A DNA stretch of 64,000 nucleotides from Pararhizobium sp. IMCC21322 (GTDB lineage: Bacteria; Pseudomonadota; Alphaproteobacteria; Rhizobiales; GCA-2746425): positions 124,001-188,000 of the forward strand of contig NZ_CP132335.1 in assembly GCF_030758295.1 (NCBI RefSeq), read 5' to 3'. Position 1 is the stretch's first letter. The number at the start of each line of letters is the position of its first letter. Of this stretch, positions 35,828 to 44,846 are shown piece after piece. Under the pieces are notes generated by a model. It saw only the letters and a program-made list of their open reading frames with translations, did not search any database and was not told the DNA's origin. The translations under genes and the position numbers were made by a program.

Positions 35828-37209
35828 AACAGCCCACAGCTATTGACCATAAAGCCGTTCTGGCGACCCATAAGGCATCTGTTCCCCGTTACACCAGCTA
35901 CCCGACGGCACCTCAATTCCAGGCCGGTGCCGGACCGGCACTGATGGACCGCATGTTACGCGATCTGCCTGCGGGCGACCCGGTTTCCGTCTATATCCAT
36001 ATTCCCTTTTGTGACCGGCTTTGCTGGTTCTGCGGTTGTCACACAAGACACACGCTGAAATATGCGCCGATCAAGGGATATCTGGCTTATCTCAGCCAGG
36101 AAATACGGCTCTTGTCCCAGCGGCTGCCAGTCAGGCCCCGGCTGAAAAGCCTACATTTGGGCGGTGGCTCTCCAAGTCTTCTGAAACAGCAGGACATGGC
36201 CGATCTGCGGGCTGATCTGGCTGAAGTTTTTCAATTCGAGCCGGACACCGAAATCAGCATTGAGATTGATCCGTCGGACGCCAATGACGAGATGTATGAC
36301 GGGCTGCTGGCACTTGGCGTAACCCGCGCCAGCATTGGCGTTCAGGATTTTCACCCTGATGTTCAGGCCGCCATCAACCGACCGCAAAGCTTTGAGCAGA
36401 CACAAAAAGTCGTGCAGCGTTTGCGCCAGATTGGCATTGGCTCAATCAATGTTGACGCGCTTTACGGTCTGCCATTGCAATCGACAGATCGCTTGCGTGA
36501 CACATTGTCAAAATGCATCGCCCTTGAGGCGGATCGCATGGCGCTGTTTGGCTATGCCCATATTCCTTGGTTCAAGAAACATCAAAGATTGATCAACGAG
36601 GCCGACCTGCCGGACAATCTGATGCGGTTTGAGCAGGCCGAAATGGCCGGACACTATCTGCAGGATGCCGGCTATCATGCCATTGGCATTGATCATTTTG
36701 CCAAACCCCATGACGCGCTGTCCCTTGCCGCCCAAAGCGGAAATCTGCATCGGAATTTTCAAGGCTATACGACTGACAATTGCAAAACCCTGTTCGGTCT
36801 TGGCGCTTCATCGATTGGTCGCTTCGAAGGTGGTTATGTTCAAAATCTTGTGGCAACAGGCCAGTATCAGGACTGTGTTGCCAATGGGCGATTGCCGACC
36901 GACAAGGGCGTGGAACTCAGCCTCGATGATAAAATCCGCGCCCACATCATTGAACGGCTGATGTGCGACTTCCGCATTTGCTTTGACACGCTGGAACAAC
37001 GTTTCAGCGGCAGGCAGGAAAAGTCCCTGCTGCAAGGCTACAGACAAGAAGCTACAAAACTGGCAGCGCAGGACCAGTTTGGTCTTTGCCAGTTTTCTGA
37101 CAATATGCTCAGCATCCCACGCGAAGCGCGCGCCTTTACCCGCATCGTAGCATCCGGCTTTGATGCATATTACCACCGGGAAACAGCGCAATATTCAAAA
37201 GCGGTTTAG
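35824..37209 (+). CDS. hemN: oxygen-independent coproporphyrinogen III oxidase (HemN)
   Basis: The product is 461 residues, the length of true HemN. The radical-SAM site is C63-x3-C67-x2-C70-G-C72 in YIHIPFCDRLCWFCGC, followed by the SAM-binding GGGSPSLL. The N-terminal PRYTSYPTAPQF is the HemN substrate tunnel motif, distinguishing it from HemW. It makes protoporphyrinogen for haem without oxygen. The GTG start overlaps the hemerythrin stop. It is convergent with fnrL. Confidence 0.95.
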   Translation: MKQPTAIDHKAVLATHKASVPRYTSYPTAPQFQAGAGPALMDRMLRDLPAGDPVSVYIHIPFCDRLCWFCGCHTRHTLKYAPIKGYLAYLSQEIRLLSQRLPVRPRLKSLHLGGGSPSLLKQQDMADLRADLAEVFQFEPDTEISIEIDPSDANDEMYDGLLALGVTRASIGVQDFHPDVQAAINRPQSFEQTQKVVQRLRQIGIGSINVDALYGLPLQSTDRLRDTLSKCIALEADRMALFGYAHIPWFKKHQRLINEADLPDNLMRFEQAEMAGHYLQDAGYHAIGIDHFAKPHDALSLAAQSGNLHRNFQGYTTDNCKTLFGLGASSIGRFEGGYVQNLVATGQYQDCVANGRLPTDKGVELSLDDKIRAHIIERLMCDFRICFDTLEQRFSGRQEKSLLQGYRQEATKLAAQDQFGLCQFSDNMLSIPREARAFTRIVASGFDAYYHRETAQYSKAV

Positions 37210-37224
37210 GATCACCCTATCCGC

Positions 37225-37962
37225 CTATTGCGCTTCACAGGCATCCTCAAGTGCCTCAAGTCTGGGCACCAGAATTGTCCGGTTGTTTTTGATATCAATG
37301 ATCCCGGCTTTCCGCAGCTTTGTCATCTGGCGGCTGACTGTTTCAATTGTCAGTCCCAGAAAATCGGCAATATCCGCTCGTTTCAAAGGCAATTCGAACT
37401 CGATTTTCTGATCCTCATGTTCCAGCTCCGGATCATTGTGGATGGCAATCATATGCAGAAAAGTCGCGACCTTTTCATTGGCCGTTTTACGGCCCAGTGT
37501 CAGCATCAGATCGCGCGCTTCATCAAGTTGCTTCAGGGCTTGCTCATGCAACCTGTGTTCAAGTTGCGGTGATTGTTTGACCATATTATCCAGCACGTTG
37601 CGCGGAAATGAGCACAGATGCACATTGTTCGCCGCCTCGGCATAGGAATCATTCTGCTTGCGAAAAGGCCGCCCCAGAAAATCCGGTGAAAACTGCAGGC
37701 CAACAATCTGCTGGCGTCCATCCGCCATCAGTTTTGTCAGCTTCACAACGCCCTTGATGACATTGGAATAATGATGCGATTCTTCACCCGAGGCCAGCAA
37801 TTCAGTGTCCGGCGTGTGGCTGGTTTTGTTCGTATGCTTTGACAGTTGCAACAATTGATCCGGTTTCAAAGCGCCACAAATACCCTTGTGCCGCGCTTCG
37901 CAGGAGCGGCAGATAATGGGAAGGTCCGAATTATGAATGTCCTTGCGAGAAGTGTCCGACAC
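37225..37962 (-). CDS. fnrL: FnrL-type oxygen-sensing regulator
   Basis: The product is 245 residues of the Crp/Fnr family. The N-terminal cysteines C18-x2-C21-x7-C29 plus C117 (VHLCSFP) would hold a [4Fe-4S] cluster that is lost in oxygen. The helix-turn-helix has E207-TV-S-R211, the recognition set for TTGAT half-sites. Two perfect sites of this kind precede ccoN/hemerythrin-hemN and ccoG, so this is very probably their activator. No such site precedes fnrL itself. Confidence 0.95.
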   Translation of the reverse strand: MSDTSRKDIHNSDLPIICRSCEARHKGICGALKPDQLLQLSKHTNKTSHTPDTELLASGEESHHYSNVIKGVVKLTKLMADGRQQIVGLQFSPDFLGRPFRKQNDSYAEAANNVHLCSFPRNVLDNMVKQSPQLEHRLHEQALKQLDEARDLMLTLGRKTANEKVATFLHMIAIHNDPELEHEDQKIEFELPLKRADIADFLGLTIETVSRQMTKLRKAGIIDIKNNRTILVPRLEALEDACEAQ

Positions 37963-38162
37963 AATGTGCTCCTGCTATGGCCAATGATTTGTGCCATTTT
38001 GAAGTCTGGTGCGAGTCTTACCTTAAACCATATTCTGAATCTAAGAAATAAAACCGGCACACCAAGAGCGTCGATCGAAAGTTTGGGACATTATTCGCCG
38101 TTTCTTGCCATCAAAGGGTTTCAGCCATATTGTTGGTGCAAAGACGTATCACAGGGCTTTCC

Positions 38163-38852
38163 ATGAACTTCCAGACGATTGAACGCAATTTTGAAAGACG
38201 CACGGCTGCGGACGACATTTTTGAACAATTGCGCTCCGAAATCATCTCACTGCGGCTGACGCCCGGCACCAGAATTTCCGAAATTGAATTTGCCAATCAG
38301 TTTGAAGTGTCACGCCAACCGGTGCGGGAAGCCTTTATCCGGCTCAGCAAGATGAAATTGCTGGAAATCCGGCCCCAGAAAGCAACGCTTGTCCGGAAAA
38401 TCTCCGAACGCGAAATTCTCCATGCACGCTTTTTGCGCGTTGCAGTGGAGGTGGAAGTCATCCGCCTTGCCTGCAAAATCGAGGGCAATCCGTTCCAGGC
38501 CGGTTTCGAGGAAAATCTCAAGGCCCAGGAAAGCGCATTATCTGCTGGCCAGATGTTGGAATTTCATGACCTTGATTATGACTTTCACAATCTCATCTGC
38601 GCCACGGCACAGTGCGAATTTGCATTCGACACCATTGCTGACAGCAAAACCCATGTCGACAGGCTGTGTCTGATAAGCCTGTCCACCGAACGCGGTATGT
38701 ATGAAATCTTCCAGGATCATCAGCAGCTTTATCAGATGCTGCAGAAGCATGACGCCAGTGAAATGGAACGCCTGATCCGCCTGCACATCTGTCGCCTTGA
38801 CCAGACCCTCGCCGATGCGCGGGAACGTCACCCGGAATATTTTCAGGATTAA
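38163..38852 (+). CDS. GntR-family regulator (FCD/FadR subgroup)
   Basis: The product is 229 residues: a winged helix-turn-helix at about 15-75 (EFANQFEVSRQPVREAFIRLS in two parts) and an all-helical FCD domain with the metal ligands of the family in FHDLDYDFHNLI and LHICRLD. These regulators sense small organic acids. It converges on the SDR of the TRAP operon and probably controls that operon. The ATG at 38163 has AGGG six bases upstream; the frame is open to 38130. Confidence 0.9.
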   Translation: MNFQTIERNFERRTAADDIFEQLRSEIISLRLTPGTRISEIEFANQFEVSRQPVREAFIRLSKMKLLEIRPQKATLVRKISEREILHARFLRVAVEVEVIRLACKIEGNPFQAGFEENLKAQESALSAGQMLEFHDLDYDFHNLICATAQCEFAFDTIADSKTHVDRLCLISLSTERGMYEIFQDHQQLYQMLQKHDASEMERLIRLHICRLDQTLADARERHPEYFQD

Positions 38853-38866
38853 GCGGAAAACTGTCC

Positions 38867-39616
38867 TTAGGAGAACAGAATTCCGCCATTGATATCCACA
38901 CAGGCACCGGTCATGAACGCCGCCTGATCTGAACTCAGGAACACAGCAAGATTGGCCGTATCCACCGGCAGGCCTTCACGCTTCAATGGCGTGACATTAA
39001 CAACATGGGCACGCACTTCATCCTTCGTGAAGATGTTGTGAAAATCGGTGTCAATCATACCGGGGCAAATCGTATTCACGCGAATACGTGGCCCAAGTTC
39101 CTTGGCAAAACCACGCGTCATGCTCATCATTGCGCCTTTGGATGTGGCATAGGCGACCGCACCCGGACCGCCGCCATCCCGGCCAGCTTGTGAGGCGAAC
39201 GAGACAATGGAACTGCCGTCCGGCATGTGCGGCTCCACGACCTTGATCATGCGGAACAGGGATGTGGTGTTGAGGCTCATCACATGATCCCAGAATTCCT
39301 CATCCATTTCGGAAACTGTCTTGCGCGCCACAAGACCGCCGGTCACATGAACCAGTGCATGGATTTGAGACCCAAAGCGCGATTGTGTTTCCTCCACCAA
39401 TTTCTGTGCGTCCGCCATCCTGGTCAGATCACCCTTCAGCGCAAACGCCTCACCACCCTTGCCCGTGATCTCGTCAACGGCGGAAACCGCGCCATCGGCA
39501 CTTGCGTAATAGTTGATCGCCACTTTGGCCCCTTCTTCGGCAAGCCGAAGGGCACAGGCACGTCCAATATCCCGACCACCGCCGGTTACGATTGCAGTCT
39601 TGCCTTTTAGGGTCAT
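38867..39616 (-). CDS. short-chain dehydrogenase/reductase
   Basis: The product is 249 residues with SDR motifs: TGGGRDIG at 11-18, the Asn-containing middle, SIVSFASQAG with the catalytic serine and YATSKGAMM with Tyr and Lys, and CPGMIDTDFHN after them. Enzymes of this type (fabG-like) often oxidise sugar-acid hydroxyls. It is the last gene after dctPQM, 46 bases after dctM, so its substrate is probably what the TRAP system imports. Confidence 0.9.
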   Translation of the reverse strand: MTLKGKTAIVTGGGRDIGRACALRLAEEGAKVAINYYASADGAVSAVDEITGKGGEAFALKGDLTRMADAQKLVEETQSRFGSQIHALVHVTGGLVARKTVSEMDEEFWDHVMSLNTTSLFRMIKVVEPHMPDGSSIVSFASQAGRDGGGPGAVAYATSKGAMMSMTRGFAKELGPRIRVNTICPGMIDTDFHNIFTKDEVRAHVVNVTPLKREGLPVDTANLAVFLSSDQAAFMTGACVDINGGILFS

Positions 39617-39661
39617 GAATTCTCCTGGTGTTGGAAGGACGCGCCACGCTTTGGCATGGGG

Positions 39662-40972
39662 CTAAATTACAGATTTTGGCATCAGCAGCTTTGGCAGCCA
39701 CAGAATGATTTCGGGAAAGAGAATAAGCAACAGAAGGATGAATACCATCGGAATGAGAATGATCACCACATCGCGCAGGACATGAACCACATTCATTTTT
39801 CCAATGGCGGCCGAGATTAATAAACACAGCCCATAGGGCGGCGTCACAAGACCAAAGGCCAGCGAAACAATGCCGATAATGGCAAAGACAATCGGGTGAA
39901 TGCCCGCTGCCGACGCCACCGGGAACAGAACGGTGCCAAGAATGATGATCGTTGGAATGGCATCAATAAACAACCCGAAAAACAGGAACAGTGCTGCGAT
40001 GAGCAGAGACGTACCAAACACGCCAAATTCGTAAGCCGTGAGCGCTTCCACAATCAACCGTGGCACATTGTAGAACGACAGCATCCAGCCAAATACCGAA
40101 GCTGTGCCAATGGCAAACAGCGAGATGGAGGCAAACCGTCCGGTGTCATACAACACATCGACAAGCTGCCAGGGGCTGATGGTGCGATAGACAAAACAAC
40201 CCAGAACAAAGGAGTAGAAGGCCGCAATAATCGCGCTTTCTGTTGGCGTTACAATGCCGCCAACAATGCCGCCAATCACAAACACCGGTGTGAGCAAAGC
40301 AAGAGCAGCGCCTTTGAAAGCGTGCCAGAAATCAGCCCAGCTGGGGCGGACTGCAATCGGGTAATCATAGACCTTGGCATACCCATAGACCGTCGCCATC
40401 AGAGCGGCCGCAATCAGAAAGCCGGGAATGGCCCCTGCCAAAAACAACGCGCCAACGGAAATCGACATGACCCCGCCCCACACCACCATCAAGATGCTGG
40501 GTGGAATAATGACGCCCATCACCGAGGAACAGGCGGTAATGGCGATAGCAAAGCGCGGATCATAACCCTGCTTGGTCATGGCGGGGATCAAGATTTTCCC
40601 GCAGCCGGCTGCATCTGCCGTGGACGAGCCGGAAATGCCTGCAAACAGCATCGAGACAGCCACATTGACCTGCCCCAACCCGCCCGGCATCCAGCCAGTC
40701 AGCACCCGCGCAAGTTCAATGAGCTTGTCAGTTGTCTTGCCGGAATTCATGAGATTGGCAGCCAGCAGAAAGAACGGCACGGCCAGCAGAATAAAGGAAT
40801 TATAGGACTGGAACATCCTGTCCATGATCAGGAACGGCGTCAGCCGTAAATCCAGCAACACCACCGGAATGGTGGCAATGCCAAGTGCAAAGGCCACCGG
40901 CACGCGCAGAGCGACCAGAAAAATGAAACAGCCGACCAGCAGCATGGAAGCGTGAAGTGTGGAGACAATCAT
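39662..40972 (-). CDS. dctM: TRAP transporter large permease (DctM)
   Basis: The product is 436 residues with about 12 membrane helices and the DctM landmarks AVPFFLLAANLMNSG, LFAGISGSSTADAAGCG and SVMGVIIPPSILMVVWG, plus GLVTPPYGLCL. It follows dctQ with an ATGA overlap. The order here is dctP-dctQ-dctM, unlike the first TRAP set in this window. Confidence 0.93.
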   Translation of the reverse strand: MIVSTLHASMLLVGCFIFLVALRVPVAFALGIATIPVVLLDLRLTPFLIMDRMFQSYNSFILLAVPFFLLAANLMNSGKTTDKLIELARVLTGWMPGGLGQVNVAVSMLFAGISGSSTADAAGCGKILIPAMTKQGYDPRFAIAITACSSVMGVIIPPSILMVVWGGVMSISVGALFLAGAIPGFLIAAALMATVYGYAKVYDYPIAVRPSWADFWHAFKGAALALLTPVFVIGGIVGGIVTPTESAIIAAFYSFVLGCFVYRTISPWQLVDVLYDTGRFASISLFAIGTASVFGWMLSFYNVPRLIVEALTAYEFGVFGTSLLIAALFLFFGLFIDAIPTIIILGTVLFPVASAAGIHPIVFAIIGIVSLAFGLVTPPYGLCLLISAAIGKMNVVHVLRDVVIILIPMVFILLLLILFPEIILWLPKLLMPKSVI

Positions 40973-41469
40973 GAGGTCTGCCTTCTGGTGGCCTGGTATT
41001 CGGCAAAAACCTCATACAACCGGTACAGCGCAAACATCGCCCAGCCTGCACCGGCAATAGGAACGGTGACATAGGTCACGGCCAGATTAGCGCGCATCAT
41101 CACCGAATTCTGAATGGATCCGAATTTGACGTAATTAATGCCGTGATAGGTGAAAAATATGGCAAACAGGCTGATCATCAAAAGCACAAACCCATTTTGT
41201 ATGAGACGCCCAAGGGGACTTTCCGCATCCGGGATCACATGCACATCAAAATGCGTGCCTTCCCAGACAGCAATCATCGAGCCCAGCATGATGATCCAGA
41301 CAAACAGAAAGGTCGCCAGTTCTTCGGTCCACAGATAGACCGGAATAATACCGGTATACCGGGCCACAACCTGCATGGCGACCGGCACCAGAAGTGCCAC
41401 AATCAGGGCGCCCACAAGAAAGCGCAGAAGCTGGCAGAAATGCTCTAGAAAGCGTCCAATCATGGCCAT
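40969..41469 (-). CDS. dctQ: TRAP transporter small permease (DctQ)
   Basis: The product is 166 residues from the ATG at 41469, with four helices. VVARYTGIIPVYLWTEELAT is the typical DctQ stretch between helices 1 and 2. The frame opens earlier at a TTG (41496) without a ribosome binding site. It overlaps dctM by four bases and follows dctP after a hairpin. Confidence 0.9.
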   Translation of the reverse strand: MAMIGRFLEHFCQLLRFLVGALIVALLVPVAMQVVARYTGIIPVYLWTEELATFLFVWIIMLGSMIAVWEGTHFDVHVIPDAESPLGRLIQNGFVLLMISLFAIFFTYHGINYVKFGSIQNSVMMRANLAVTYVTVPIAGAGWAMFALYRLYEVFAEYQATRRQTS

Positions 41470-41529
41470 ATCCGGTGCGGGGAATCTGTCTGGCAATCAG
41501 GGTCGCCCCCAATCGCCAATGGGTCAGAA

Positions 41530-41556
41530 TGCCTCCGGCCCTGATGGCCGAAGGCA
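41530..41556 (-). promoter_or_regulatory. intercistronic hairpin after dctP
   Basis: TGCCT (41530-41534) pairs with AGGCA (41552-41556), and CGGCC with GGCCG inside, one mismatch between. It starts 14 bases after the dctP stop. It resembles the hairpins after the other binding-protein genes in the window. Confidence 0.55.
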
Positions 41557-41569
41557 CTCAGCAATGCAA

Positions 41570-42571
41570 TTACTTGCTGCGGATTGCAGCCAGCAGATCT
41601 TCTGCACCCAGTTCCGCCGCATAGGCGTCCTGGACCGGCAGAACCAGATCGAGCAATTTGTCACGATCGGCAAATTCATGAACCTGAATCTGATCGGCAT
41701 CAGCCATCTGTTTCAGCTTTTCTGAATCCTGCTCAGATTCGATCTTGCGACCATATTCACCAGCTTCTTTGCCAGCTTTGAGGACAATCGCCTGCAGCGC
41801 TTCCGGCAATTTGCGGAAGCTTTTTCCACTGAATACAATCGGACGCACAGTGATGGAATGCTGGGTCAGTGTCACATGTGGTGCCACTTCGAAGAATTTA
41901 TATTGCAGCAGGCTGGCAGATTCATTTTCCAGACCATCAACAACACCGGTTTGAATGGCGTTGTAGACTTCCGAATAAGCAATGGCTGACGGGCTGGCTG
42001 TTATCGCATCAAAGATACGTGCCTGAATGGGCGCGCCCATAACCCGCATTTTATGACCGCCCAACTCGTCGATATTGGAAATGGCTTTGTTGGAAATCAG
42101 ATTGCGGGTTCCGCCACCTGCATAGCCAATAATGACCATGTCGGCTTTTTCCAGCAACTCATCTTCCAGTGGCTTCAGAATGTCGCTGGAAAGGACAGCA
42201 TTCCAGTGATCAAGATCACGGAAGACAAAAGGCATGTCCATCAGGGGTACGGAGGGTGCAAAGCGCGCCAGATTGGAAGGTGCGATGATGGCGTAATCAA
42301 TGGCAACGCCCTGATTGAGGAAGTTCACATAGTCCGGCTCAATGCCAAGTTCGCTATTGCCGCGAAGATCAAACGTAATCTCGCCGTCATTATATTCGTT
42401 GACCAGCTCGCCAAAACGGATCAGCGTTTTGCTGTAGGCGTGCTCATTGTCAAAAAGGCTGGCGCCGCGCAACGTCATGTCCTGCGCCTGTACAGCACCT
42501 GAAGCCAGTGTCATGGCGCCCGCAAGTGCGGCGCCCGCCAGGAAAGTCCTGGTGGATGAAAAAGCAGTCAT
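41570..42571 (-). CDS. dctP: TRAP transporter substrate-binding protein (DctP)
   Basis: The product is 333 residues: signal peptide to about residue 30 (GAVQAQ), then a DctP domain with IRFGELVNEYNDGEI, the ligand-arginine stretch KMRVMGAPIQARIFDAI, and TGVVDGLENESASLLQYKF. GGAGG is seven bases before the ATG. It probably binds an organic or sugar acid. The promoter region upstream contains two direct CTAGTATGG repeats. Confidence 0.93.
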   Translation of the reverse strand: MTAFSSTRTFLAGAALAGAMTLASGAVQAQDMTLRGASLFDNEHAYSKTLIRFGELVNEYNDGEITFDLRGNSELGIEPDYVNFLNQGVAIDYAIIAPSNLARFAPSVPLMDMPFVFRDLDHWNAVLSSDILKPLEDELLEKADMVIIGYAGGGTRNLISNKAISNIDELGGHKMRVMGAPIQARIFDAITASPSAIAYSEVYNAIQTGVVDGLENESASLLQYKFFEVAPHVTLTQHSITVRPIVFSGKSFRKLPEALQAIVLKAGKEAGEYGRKIESEQDSEKLKQMADADQIQVHEFADRDKLLDLVLPVQDAYAAELGAEDLLAAIRSK

Positions 42572-42687
42572 TCTGGTTCCTCCCATTTGCCCGAATTCGC
42601 GCACAAAAACCACTTCTGCGCGCATCCTCCTCGGGCATGGAAAGCAAAATAATCACGATTTTTCGGATCGGTCAAGCATCTTGTATG

Positions 42688-42709
42688 CTAGTATGGCTTT
42701 CTAGTATGG
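42688..42709. repeat. direct repeat CTAGTATGG x2 upstream of dctP
   Basis: CTAGTATGG occurs at 42688-42696 and 42701-42709, about 115 bases upstream of dctP, spaced 13 bases start to start, close to one helical turn. It may be the binding site of the GntR-type regulator at 38163; this is inferred only from position. Confidence 0.4.
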
Positions 42710-42728
42710 TAGAATTTCAAAAGATCAA

Positions 42729-42764
42729 CCCAACCCGGCTCTGCAACTGCAAAGCCGGGTTGGG
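42729..42764 (-). terminator. terminator of the sigma-VWA operon
   Basis: CCCAACCCGGCT (42729-42740) is perfectly complementary to AGCCGGGTTGGG (42753-42764). It lies 30 bases after the stop of the VWA gene on the minus strand and a T-rich stretch follows. It insulates the TRAP promoter from the upstream operon. Confidence 0.75.
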
Positions 42765-42794
42765 CATCATCCAAGATTGCCTGGAGCACCGTAA

Positions 42795-44846
42795 TCAGAA
42801 CTGTTTTGCCAACCGAACAAGGTTAATGAACTCGCTGCGATAGCCGAACTCATCTTCGCCTCTTGCGCCACCGGCCAAGGAGATGACATCGTCAAATCCG
42901 TAAGATCCAAGGTATTGACCACCTGTCAAAAGCTGACCGAATGCTGCCACGGACGCGGCAAATCTGGCGGCTTCCGGTGCAGCGTCCAGCCGGTCAACTT
43001 CCACTGCCTTTGTAATCGGCGTTGAGATCAACTGGCTGGTGTCTTCTCCGGGCAATTTGTAGCGGATTTTGAGGAAGCCATATTCGTTCACATCGCCAGC
43101 GACTGAAGGAGCATCTTCAGAGCTGTAACGCAGTTCATCCATCAATTGGCTGGTCGATCCGACCGGCGTCACTTCATAAAGCGCTGTAACCGTGTGGCCG
43201 GCCCCAATGTCGCCCGCATCCACCTTGTCATTGTTGAAATCCTCACGGGCAAGAACACGCGTTTCATACCCGATCAAGCGGTACTCGCTCACCACAGCCG
43301 GGTTAAATTCAAGCTGCAGTTTTACATCTTTGGCAATGGTGAACAGTGTCGATCCGGCCTCTTCCACCAGCACTTTTCGCGCCTCGCTCAGCGTATCGAT
43401 ATAAGCAGCATTGCCATTGCCATTCTGGGCCAGCGCCTGCATCAGCGCATCATTGTAATTGCCCCGGCCAAAGCCCAGAACCGACAGCGTGACACCACCA
43501 TCCCGCTTGCGCTCGATATAGTCTTTCAGACGGTCAGGATCGGAAATGCCCACATTGAAATCACCATCCGTCGCCAGAATGACCCGATTGACGCCGCCTT
43601 CAATCATCTGGCTTTCCGCCAGTTGATAGGCCTGCTGAATTCCAGCTTCGCCAGCCGTTGACCCGCCAGCCTGAAGACGATCCAGCGCCGCAAGAATGCT
43701 CTGCTCATCAGAGGCGGATGTTGGCTCCAGCACCGTCCCTGCACTGCCTGCATAGGTCACGATGGAAACTGTATCATCAGGTTTTAACGTCGACAGAAGC
43801 AGCTTGAAGGAGTTTCGCAGCAAAGGAAGTTTGTTCGGCTCATTCATCGAACCGGACGTATCAATCAGAAAGACAAGATTGGCACCGGGAATCTCGGCAG
43901 CTGGCAGATCATAACCCTGAATACCAATGCTCAGCAATTTCGTGCCGCTGTTCCATGGCGTTGGCATGATGGACAGCGTTGTGGAAAATGGCTTCGATGT
44001 ATTCTGAGGCTGTGGGTAATTATAGTCAAAATAATTGATCATCTCTTCCACCCGCACACCAGCCTGCGGTGGCAGGGAACCCGCATTGATGGCAGAGCGC
44101 ATGAAGGCATAGGAGGCTGTATCAACATCGACCGAGATGGTGGACAGAGGATCCTCTGTCACCCGCTTGACCGGATTTGAATCAGCAACCGGAAACAACT
44201 CCCCGTCCGTGGGCAGGACAAATACGGGTTCCGGTGCAACCCTTCCCCGACTGGCCTGACTGGCTACGCCATCAGAGACAGTCGCTCCGGACATCCGCTG
44301 TTTCTGGTTTGCAAGACCGCCAACCACGCCTGTTACGCGAGACCTGTTATCCAGGCGTGGGGCTGCTGTTGGTGCCGGCGCAAAGCTTGGCTTTGCGGCC
44401 ATCGTTGAAGTTTCATCCTGAAAGACCGTCTGGGGTGAAGGTGGGCTTGCCGCCATATCTTCTTCCATCTCAACGGTTGCATTCCCGCCCTGTGAACGGA
44501 ACAATTGAGACACTGTATCGGCAGAAGTCTCCGGCTGCGGCGAAAAGCTGGTGTTAATATTTGTTACGGCAAAGGCCAGCACCAACAGGCTCACACCACC
44601 GGCAGCGGCATAGGCAAATTTTGGTTCAAAAGTTTTCATCAGGCGTCTCCAATCAAATGAGCGGTAAATTTTGTTACCCTGCTCAGTCAGACGTTGCCCG
44701 GCTGCATTTCCTTGGTCAGCTTGTAAGTTTTCTGCGTCAAACACATCCATAGCGGCTTGAATAGCCGCATCACGCGCGTCGTTGCGCGGCGCATTTACTG
44801 GCTGCTTGCGGAACATATCCTCAACTTGTTTCAATTCGTCACTCAT
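42795..44846 (-). CDS. membrane-anchored VWA-domain protein (YfbK type)
   Basis: The product is 683 residues. The first 75 are hydrophilic and would be cytoplasmic; a membrane helix follows (about 77-97), then a low-complexity linker to about 230, the VWA N-terminal module (ISVDVDTASYAFMRSAI, VEEMINYFDYNYP), the VWA domain with MIDAS D329-T-S-G-S333, and a YfbK-type C-terminal domain. The domain side would face the periplasm. Its ATG overlaps the stop of the ECF sigma gene, so the cytoplasmic head may act as an anti-sigma factor; that is inference from topology and coupling, since no known anti-sigma motif is visible. Confidence 0.88.
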   Translation of the reverse strand: MSDELKQVEDMFRKQPVNAPRNDARDAAIQAAMDVFDAENLQADQGNAAGQRLTEQGNKIYRSFDWRRLMKTFEPKFAYAAAGGVSLLVLAFAVTNINTSFSPQPETSADTVSQLFRSQGGNATVEMEEDMAASPPSPQTVFQDETSTMAAKPSFAPAPTAAPRLDNRSRVTGVVGGLANQKQRMSGATVSDGVASQASRGRVAPEPVFVLPTDGELFPVADSNPVKRVTEDPLSTISVDVDTASYAFMRSAINAGSLPPQAGVRVEEMINYFDYNYPQPQNTSKPFSTTLSIMPTPWNSGTKLLSIGIQGYDLPAAEIPGANLVFLIDTSGSMNEPNKLPLLRNSFKLLLSTLKPDDTVSIVTYAGSAGTVLEPTSASDEQSILAALDRLQAGGSTAGEAGIQQAYQLAESQMIEGGVNRVILATDGDFNVGISDPDRLKDYIERKRDGGVTLSVLGFGRGNYNDALMQALAQNGNGNAAYIDTLSEARKVLVEEAGSTLFTIAKDVKLQLEFNPAVVSEYRLIGYETRVLAREDFNNDKVDAGDIGAGHTVTALYEVTPVGSTSQLMDELRYSSEDAPSVAGDVNEYGFLKIRYKLPGEDTSQLISTPITKAVEVDRLDAAPEAARFAASVAAFGQLLTGGQYLGSYGFDDVISLAGGARGEDEFGYRSEFINLVRLAKQF

